Assembly (NCBI GenBank): GCA_027005175.1
Contig: JALTMC010000793.1
Coordinates: 1-10,658 of the forward strand
Reading direction: 5' to 3'
From: Myxococcales bacterium
GTDB lineage: Bacteria > Myxococcota_C > UBA6777
DNA length: 10,658 nucleotides
Part shown: one piece after another, positions 6,460 through 10,658 of the stretch
Layout of the letters: each line of letters starts with the position of its first letter
Numbering within the stretch: the first letter of the stretch is position 1
Program-made: the position numbers and the translations under genes
Notes under the pieces: generated by a model
Seen by the model: only the letters and a program-made list of their open reading frames with translations
The model's database searches: none
Told to the model about the DNA's origin: nothing

Positions 6460-6568
6460 GAAACAACGTTAATGGATCGAGTTGTCCTGGAGCATTGATA
6501 GCCTTCGTTCACGGTAAGTTCTCACTTGTGTTGTCCGTACGATTAAGTTGAGCTCTTAAGTTGGGTGG

Positions 6569-7339
6569 TTATCGGGCACAGGTTTGTGCGCGGCCTCCAT
6601 CCAATTCATAGGTGACGCCAGTAATCCAGTTGGCGCGTGGTGAGGCGAGAAAGTAGATGAGTTCGGCGGCCTCTTCGGGCTTTCCAACTCGTCCGAGAGG
6701 GTGAGTTGTCTTGCTGTGTTCCAGGAATTTGGCATAAGCCTCCTCGTCCATGCCAGCTTGCTTGTGAAGGTTTGTCACCACGACTCCTGGATTAATCGCA
6801 TTGACTCGTACACCTTTGGAGGCTACTTCGAGTGCAGCACATCGGGTGAGTTGATCCACGGCGGACTTGCTGACACAATAGGCGAGAACGTTGGGGAATG
6901 ACCGAACTCCTGTTACACTCGATACATTTACTACACTTCCCTGGCTTTCGATCAGGTGTGGCATGGCACACTGCATCAGATAGAAGGGAGCCCGGGCATT
7001 GATGTTCATCATGGAGTCCCACTCTTCTCGGGTGGTGGTTTCGATGTTGCCCGTTCCAATGATGCCGGCAGCATTGACGAGGATGTCGATTCTTCCCCAT
7101 TTTTCGATGGTTTGACGGATGACTCTTTCGATGTCCTCGTCTTTGCAAACATCAGCTTTGACGGCCAGCGCGCTCCCTCCCTTCTCCTTGATCTGGGTTG
7201 CTAGCTCCTGCAACTTCTCTCCGCTGCGAGCTACAAGTACAACATCAGCACCTTCAGAGGCGAACTTCAGGGAACTTGACCAACCGATTCCGCTACTCGC
7301 TCCGGTGACGATGACAACATTTCCTTGCATTTCAGACAT
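6569..7339 (-). CDS. Classical short-chain dehydrogenase/reductase (SDR), FabG-like
   Basis: A 256-residue, single-domain cytoplasmic NAD(P)(H)-dependent oxidoreductase with every classical SDR motif: TGASSGIG (12-19), NAAG (89-92), Asn in the MNINARAPF segment, catalytic S141, Y154 and K158 (YCVSK), and PG (184-185). The Arg at the end of strand 2 (VARSG) suggests NADP(H) preference. The ATG has GGGAG upstream (minus strand) and an extended -10 promoter further up. The block from RSFPNVLAYCVSK through NPGVVVTNLHKQAGMDEEAY to DGGR resembles FabG-like SDRs common in animals as well as bacteria. It is annotated FabG-like, but true FabG usually sits among fatty-acid genes, absent here. The substrate is therefore open (a hydroxyacyl, sugar or steroid-like alcohol). 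It stands alone, divergent from the methyltransferase. Confidence 0.93.
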   Translation of the reverse strand: MSEMQGNVVIVTGASSGIGWSSSLKFASEGADVVLVARSGEKLQELATQIKEKGGSALAVKADVCKDEDIERVIRQTIEKWGRIDILVNAAGIIGTGNIETTTREEWDSMMNINARAPFYLMQCAMPHLIESQGSVVNVSSVTGVRSFPNVLAYCVSKSAVDQLTRCAALEVASKGVRVNAINPGVVVTNLHKQAGMDEEAYAKFLEHSKTTHPLGRVGKPEEAAELIYFLASPRANWITGVTYELDGGRAQTCAR

Positions 7340-7378
7340 TCTTTTACTCCCATCTGTTAGAGTTTGTCGATGTTGTGT

Positions 7379-7387
7379 ATCATATCA
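7379..7387 (-). promoter_or_regulatory. Extended -10 promoter for the SDR gene
   Basis: Read on the minus strand this is TGATATGAT: a TGN extension directly before TATGAT, which matches 5 of 6 bases of the -10 consensus. The start site would be near 7372, giving a leader of about 33 bases with GGGAG before the ATG. No good -35 is seen at 17 bases, as expected for extended -10 promoters. Confidence 0.4.
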
Positions 7388-7455
7388 GATTCATTGGTAG
7401 GAGTTCTCGACACGGACGAGGCGCATCTCTTTCTTCTTTCCATGTGGAGGAAATG

Positions 7456-7524
7456 ATGTCTGCATCCTTAGAGAAGTGGATTGGAAAAACGATGAAGCAA
7501 AAGATTGGATTTGAGAAACGATGA
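7456..7524 (+). CDS. Leader ORF of 22 codons translationally overlapping the methyltransferase gene
   Basis: GGAGG (7446-7450) stands five bases before this ATG; another ATG lies directly before it at 7453. The frame encodes a small basic peptide starting MSASLEKWIGKTMKQK and ends with TGA at 7522-7524, overlapping the ATG of the next gene as ATGA. The downstream gene lacks a clear ribosome binding site of its own, so ribosomes finishing this frame probably reinitiate there. The peptide itself matches nothing I know. An alternative is a frameshift separating the true N-terminus of the methyltransferase. Confidence 0.5.
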   Translation: MSASLEKWIGKTMKQKIGFEKR

Positions 7525-8201
7525 GTGATTCTGCTACAACACAAGGCCCTGGTGCTGTTGGATTTAAGACATCCTATTGGAAAAAGTACTATGGTGAACC
7601 TCAGATCATGGATTGTGTTTACAATGCAAAAGAGCATGCTCACTATTTGCAGCACCTCTTTGCCTTAGAGACTGTCAATATCGGTACGATGATCGATTTT
7701 GGTTACGGTTTGGGGCATTTGTTAGAAGAGATGATCAATGTTTTTATGCCCTATCAGGTGGAGGGCATTGAGCCTTCTGCTCATACCTATGCCCTGCTTG
7801 ATGCTGCTCAGTTACAACGTGTTCCAAGTATGGAAGTGTCGTTGTTCCCGATAGATCTGCTGACTTGGTGCCTCGATGAATCCCGGGACGATGTTGTGTT
7901 TGACCTGGGGATTTGTACTTCTGTCTTTCAATACCTTTCCGACGAAGAGATCAATCTCTGTGTTCCGATCATGGCCAAACGTGTGAAGTATCTCTACTTT
8001 ACGATTCCCATCGATACAGAACTCGACTACCAAGCCAATGAAATGAACTTTGACGATGTGTTTGCCATCCCCCGCTCTCGCGAAGCCTATCACGAACTCC
8101 TATCACCGGGCTTCACTATTGTATCCACTCGAGTTCTCGAAAGTAAGATCCACTTCGATGAAGAGAACACCTGTTTCAATGAACTGATGTTTCGGTTCTG
8201 A
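7521..8201 (+). CDS. Divergent class I SAM-dependent methyltransferase-like protein
   Basis: A protein of 226 residues. Motif I is IDFGYGLGHLLEEM (58-71), a variant of the usual D/E-x-G-x-G-x-G loop with an intact acidic start and final glycines. Motif II ends in the acidic residue of VEGIEPS (80-86). A post-motif region, DVVFDLGICTSVFQYLSDEE (124-143), resembles the Asp-Leu-hxxxxhhhhl segment of small-molecule methyltransferases. Aromatic residues near the N-terminus (SYWKKYYGEP) may contact substrate. No target-recognition domain is seen, so a protein or small-molecule substrate is as likely as RNA. Translation seems coupled to the preceding leader ORF (ATGA overlap). The neighbouring SDR is on the other strand and a functional link is not supported. 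Family moderately sure; reaction unknown. Confidence 0.72.
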   Translation: MSDSATTQGPGAVGFKTSYWKKYYGEPQIMDCVYNAKEHAHYLQHLFALETVNIGTMIDFGYGLGHLLEEMINVFMPYQVEGIEPSAHTYALLDAAQLQRVPSMEVSLFPIDLLTWCLDESRDDVVFDLGICTSVFQYLSDEEINLCVPIMAKRVKYLYFTIPIDTELDYQANEMNFDDVFAIPRSREAYHELLSPGFTIVSTRVLESKIHFDEENTCFNELMFRF

Positions 8202-8256
8202 AGAATTTCAGGACTGTGCACACATACCTGTGAGCGCGTATATGGCTTCCATGAGC

Positions 8257-8269
8257 AGACAGTCTGTCT
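8257..8269. repeat. Short inverted repeat between convergent genes
   Basis: AGACAG (8257-8262) and CTGTCT (8264-8269) flank a single T just beyond the stop of the minus-strand gene. As RNA, five pairs with a three-base loop are possible. On the plus strand it is followed by only a few T residues, so it would be a weak terminator at best for the methyltransferase transcript. Confidence 0.25.
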
Positions 8270-8503
8270 TTATGCAAATCTTTTGAGCAGCTTCGGGTTT
8301 GTGTTGGTTTCGATGTTGTGGCTACATTGGGTGCAGCGAAAGGTGACAGACTTGGGAGTGGCTGTGATTCCAAAGAGGATGAGGAACCAACCGATGCTAC
8401 TGTAATCATTCTTTGCAGTCACATAGACTGAGGTGTCAATGTCTTCTCGTGTGAATCCACACTTGCATTGTGGGAGTTGCTCTGTCTTGGATTGTTCTGT
8501 CAT
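8270..8503 (-). CDS. Small four-cysteine (zinc-ribbon-like) protein with a central hydrophobic segment
   Basis: A protein of 77 residues with AAGGA (plus-strand positions 8512-8516) about eight bases before its ATG, which supports it as a real gene. Cysteines at 13, 15, 57 and 60 (CKC and CTQC) form two knuckles typical of a metal-binding ribbon. They are separated by an unusual hydrophobic stretch, SSIGWFLILFGITATP (35-50). The pattern 'hydrophobic GxxxTPxxVxFRCxxCxH' recurs in small uncharacterised bacterial zinc-ribbon proteins, judging from memory. The hydrophobic stretch is short for a membrane helix and could be a buried strand or hairpin instead. It is convergent with the methyltransferase and divergent from the peptidase. 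Function unknown; metal binding is inferred. Confidence 0.7.
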   Translation of the reverse strand: MTEQSKTEQLPQCKCGFTREDIDTSVYVTAKNDYSSIGWFLILFGITATPKSVTFRCTQCSHNIETNTNPKLLKRFA

Positions 8504-8604
8504 GTTGTGATTCCTTTATGCGATGTTGGATTGAGACAAGTGTGATGTCTGCGAGGTTGAATTGCCACAAGTGACGTTGGTGTCACAAGGACCCCTTCGC
8601 GGCG

Positions 8605-8635
8605 GACAGTCTAGTCAAGTGGCTTTGACTGTCAA
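8605..8635. promoter_or_regulatory. Nested inverted repeats upstream of the peptidase gene, possible operator
   Basis: GACAGTC (8605-8611) is the reverse complement of GACTGTC (8627-8633), and AGTCAA (8613-8618) is the reverse complement of TTGACT (8625-8630). The two pairings overlap and exclude each other. TTGACT also matches 5 of 6 bases of a -35 hexamer, although no convincing -10 was found at 17 bases. The site lies in the gap between divergent genes, a usual place for a regulator. A small GTGAC/GTCAC hairpin sits nearby at 8571-8586. Confidence 0.35.
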
Positions 8636-8721
8636 GGTATGGCCAGCAAGTCTCTGGAGTCATTGAATAGGAAAGAACCGAAGCAAGGTTTTCCAAAACG
8701 TAGGATATTGGAGAGAGCTGT

Positions 8722-10434
8722 ATGTCTCTAAATAAGTTTACAAAGCCTCTTATGGGGGGGCTGGTCGCGTTGCTACTCTTTGTTGTCATTGTGCTGGTGG
8801 TTTGGGGGCAACAACCTCCTCTCCCTCGCTCAGCCGAGGCACCTAGGACTGTATTCTCTGCTGAGAGAGCACTCTTTCATGTGAAACAGATCGCGGTACG
8901 ACCTCATCCGATGTGGTCGGCAGAGAATGTTAAGGTTCGGAACTATTTGTTGCACAGCTTGAAAGCCTTGGGCTACAAGCCTACACTGCAGCAGGCGAAG
9001 CTACCCAAGGTTGGGCTGCGTGCAAGAGTTCGCCATCTGGCAGGGAACTCAGTGACCAATGTCCTGGTGCGTATCAAAGGCACGCAAAGCAAGGGGCTTG
9101 TGGCCGTTGTTTCTCACTATGATTCGGCTCATCATGGACCAGGAGCTGCCGACGATGGTGCCGCCGTTGCCGCGATGCTGGAGACTTTACGAGCACTGAA
9201 ACACCTGCCACAACCAAAAAATGATCTGTTGTTTTTGTTTACGGATGCGGAAGAGATCGGTTTGTGGGGGGCGAAGTTGTTTGCTCGTCATCATCCTTGG
9301 GCACGGGAGTTGAAGTTTGTTTTAAACTTTGAAGCTCGTGGTAGTCGTGGACCTTCTTTGATGTTTGAGACACTCGGTCAGAACGGAAAAACGGTCGCCG
9401 CTTTTGCAAAGGCAGATCATGCCCCTCGAGCCACCTCTTTGTTTTACGAAGTCTATCGGTTCCTCCCCAACAACACCGACTTTACGGTCTTTAAGAAGCT
9501 TGGTGTACAGGGTCTCAACTTTGCTTTTCTTGAATCCGTTCGCGACTATCACAAACCCACCGATACCTTCCAGCGATTGTCGCCTGCAAGTCTTCAGGAT
9601 CATGGAGAACACATGCTCTCGATGGTGCGGTATCTCAGTCACAGTGATCTGTCTCAAACCCAGGCTCCCAATGTCGTGTACTTTGATATCCTGGGCAGGT
9701 TTCTGATTGTATATGGTGAAACTACCGCTCTCGTCTTGTCGTTGCTCTTGGCTCTGTTGGTTTTGCTTGGCTTTGGGTATGCCTGGAAGAAGGGGCTTCT
9801 TCAAGGGTGGCGTGTCGGACTCGGGATACTTTCTTTCCTTCTGGCGGCAGGAGCAACAGGGGTTGTTGTTGGCTGGCTTGCTGTGAATACACTCAAATGG
9901 CGTGGCAAACACTTGTATGCATTTTACTGGGACATCGCCAATGATGGTCTCTATGCCATCGCTTTCTTATGCCTCGCGGGTAGTTTGTTCTTTTTGTTTC
10001 TGGGCGGGATGACTCGACTCTTTCAACGGTTGGAGCTTGCCTTCGCGGCACTTCTGATCTGGGTTGTCTTGTTGCTCTTTCTGGTCTTTTCTGTTCCTGG
10101 TGCAAGTTATCTTGCGATGTGGCCTCTTGCTTCTGCAACGCTCACATGCTTTCTTGCGATGAGGACACAAAAAGATCCAGCCTCCTTCCATTTTGTCAGC
10201 TTTCGATGGTGGCTTCTTGAGCTTCCACTGTTGCTCTTAGCTGTGCCTCTTTTTTATCACCTTCCCTATGCCATCACACTTACCATCACAGGCCTTACTT
10301 CGGGTCTGCTGGTGCTGTTCGCCTCTCTTCTGTTTGTCTCACAGGATTCTCTCTCCCGCACAGGATACAGATGGCCCGTTGTCGGATTGTTTCTGTCCTT
10401 CACCGCTTTCTACCTCATGGCACAAGTTGTCTAA
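8722..10434 (+). CDS. M28-family zinc metallopeptidase with C-terminal multi-pass membrane domain (ERMP1-like layout)
   Basis: A 570-residue protein with GGAGAG shortly before the ATG. An N-terminal signal anchor (about 10-28) precedes a complete M28 domain (about 45-310). Expected di-zinc residues are H132 in SHYDS, D144 in ADDGA, E177/E178 in DAEEIG (general base and ligand), E204 in NFEARG and H277 in DYHKPTD. An intact set implies active aminopeptidase or carboxypeptidase chemistry, with the domain outside the inner membrane. Residues 325-570 contain about eight hydrophobic segments (near 328-352, 364-388, 405-428, 437-457, 460-478, 497-515, 519-540, 551-569). This peptidase-plus-polytopic layout is that of eukaryotic ERMP1 and vacuolar Pff1, and of bacterial relatives. 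The role of the membrane part is unknown. The gene appears monocistronic. Confidence 0.92.
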   Translation: MSLNKFTKPLMGGLVALLLFVVIVLVVWGQQPPLPRSAEAPRTVFSAERALFHVKQIAVRPHPMWSAENVKVRNYLLHSLKALGYKPTLQQAKLPKVGLRARVRHLAGNSVTNVLVRIKGTQSKGLVAVVSHYDSAHHGPGAADDGAAVAAMLETLRALKHLPQPKNDLLFLFTDAEEIGLWGAKLFARHHPWARELKFVLNFEARGSRGPSLMFETLGQNGKTVAAFAKADHAPRATSLFYEVYRFLPNNTDFTVFKKLGVQGLNFAFLESVRDYHKPTDTFQRLSPASLQDHGEHMLSMVRYLSHSDLSQTQAPNVVYFDILGRFLIVYGETTALVLSLLLALLVLLGFGYAWKKGLLQGWRVGLGILSFLLAAGATGVVVGWLAVNTLKWRGKHLYAFYWDIANDGLYAIAFLCLAGSLFFLFLGGMTRLFQRLELAFAALLIWVVLLLFLVFSVPGASYLAMWPLASATLTCFLAMRTQKDPASFHFVSFRWWLLELPLLLLAVPLFYHLPYAITLTITGLTSGLLVLFASLLFVSQDSLSRTGYRWPVVGLFLSFTAFYLMAQVV

Positions 10435-10455
10435 CACGATCACTGAGAAATAGAA

Positions 10456-10509
10456 GGAAGACCAGGGAAGACCAAGGGAAGACCAAGGGAAGACCAGGGA
10501 AGACCAAGG
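10456..10509. repeat. Five-unit tandem repeat of 10-11 bp
   Basis: Units GGAAGACCAG, GGAAGACCAAG, GGAAGACCAAG, GGAAGACCAG and GGAAGACCAAG follow each other without gaps, alternating 10 and 11 bases by one A. The repeat sits in the gap between the peptidase gene and the convergent gene on the right, 22 bases after the peptidase stop. It is outside any credible gene and likely to vary in copy number by slippage. Confidence 0.85.
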
Positions 10510-10537
10510 GGAGTCGCTCTGGTACGATGTTTGGCAT

Positions 10538-10573
10538 GCGAATATTCGCGGGGGAGGTTGGGGCAGGGGGGGG
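10538..10573. other. 12-bp palindrome followed by a G-rich, potential G-quadruplex tract
   Basis: GCGAATATTCGC (10538-10549) is a perfect palindrome. Directly after it on the plus strand are G-runs of 5, 2, 4 and 8 bases (10550-10573), enough for four runs of three or more with short loops. It sits within the 3' region of the minus-strand gene ending at 10577, whose transcript would be C-rich here. A role in transcript ending is possible but not shown. Confidence 0.4.
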
Positions 10574-10576
10574 TTG

Positions 10577-10658
10577 TTAGGCTCGTTTGCGGCGGGTGAA
10601 TCCAAGGAGGAAGAAGCAGACGAGACCCAAAGGCCGGAGAGCACGCAAGCCGCAGCTC
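10577..10658 (-). CDS. C-terminal end of a MYXO-CTERM-like surface protein (rest outside window)
   Basis: On the minus strand the last 26 residues before TAA begin SCGLRALRP, continue with a hydrophobic stretch (LGLVCFFLLGF) and end TRRKRA. This is the three-part tail of MYXO-CTERM proteins: an invariant Cys, often followed by Gly; a transmembrane segment; and an Arg-rich end. Such tails direct export and cell-surface anchoring and are thought to be cut by myxosortase, with the Cys probably lipid-modified. The N-terminus and functional domains lie to the right of the window, so the protein itself cannot be identified. It converges with the peptidase gene. The tail is shorter and less Gly-rich than textbook examples, so the call is probable rather than certain. 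Confidence 0.65.
   Translation of the reverse strand, partial: SCGLRALRPLGLVCFFLLGFTRRKRA

Noticed and set aside
6123-6512. 129-codon minus-strand frame over the end of trmB and the gap
   Set aside because: Antisense to the conserved TrmB C-terminus; no ribosome binding site or recognisable domain.
9322-9912. 196-codon minus-strand frame inside the peptidase gene
   Set aside because: Fully antisense to a well-supported zinc peptidase; Lys/Gln/Ser-rich, motif-free product typical of a shadow frame.
10339-10644. 101-codon minus-strand frame at the right edge
   Set aside because: It reads the tandem repeat as SSLVFPW-type units and is in a different frame from the MYXO-CTERM-like tail, which explains the DNA better.
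1-10658. CRISPR array, rRNA, integrase or defence operon
   Set aside because: No regularly spaced repeats with unique spacers, no rRNA-like sequence and no integrase, nuclease or toxin motifs were seen in any frame.

Overview
The window reads as ordinary bacterial chromosome from a member of the Myxococcota (former Deltaproteobacteria) or a close relative. The best clue is at the right edge: the minus-strand gene there ends in a Cys-containing motif, a hydrophobic stretch and an Arg/Lys cluster, which is the layout of MYXO-CTERM sorting tails. A Pkn-type Ser/Thr kinase with a C-terminal membrane anchor, a type IV pilin-like protein and an AttH/CrtC-like lipoprotein fit the same group. Base composition looks close to half G+C, low for classical myxobacteria, so a moderate-GC lineage is likely. 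The species cannot be named from this sequence.

Layout, left to right. (1) 2-460 (+): C-terminal end of an unrecognised protein. (2) 461-1281: a long gap without a convincing gene. It holds two compact elements, 739-893 and 1001-1137. Each has perfect terminal inverted repeats (20 and 16 bp) and is flanked by a 4-bp direct repeat (CTGT and CTCA), the signature of small non-autonomous transposons. A sigma70-like promoter follows at 1201-1229. (3) 1282-3147 (+): membrane-anchored Ser/Thr protein kinase with an N-terminal zinc-ribbon-like motif and a Pro/Ser/Thr-rich repeat tail. (4) 3376-4569 (+): exported lipocalin-like AttH/CrtC-family protein, preceded by direct repeats. (5) 4825-5430 (+): type IV pilin-like protein. 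(6) 5561-6349 (+): TrmB-type tRNA guanine-N7 methyltransferase of an N-for-D variant. (7) 6569-7339 (-): classical SDR oxidoreductase. (8) 7521-8201 (+): divergent SAM methyltransferase whose start overlaps the stop of a 22-codon leader ORF. (9) 8270-8503 (-): small four-cysteine protein. (10) 8722-10434 (+): M28 metallopeptidase fused to a polytopic membrane domain, like ERMP1. (11) 10577-10658 (-): the MYXO-CTERM-like tail of a gene entering from the right.

The genes do not form an obvious pathway or operon. Most have their own upstream gap, strands alternate on the right half, and functions are mixed (signalling, envelope, tRNA modification, oxidoreduction, proteolysis). No defence system, CRISPR array, rRNA or tRNA was found. 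The most unusual content is non-coding or very short: the two MITE-like elements, three short ORFs placed just ahead of larger genes, and several small repeats.
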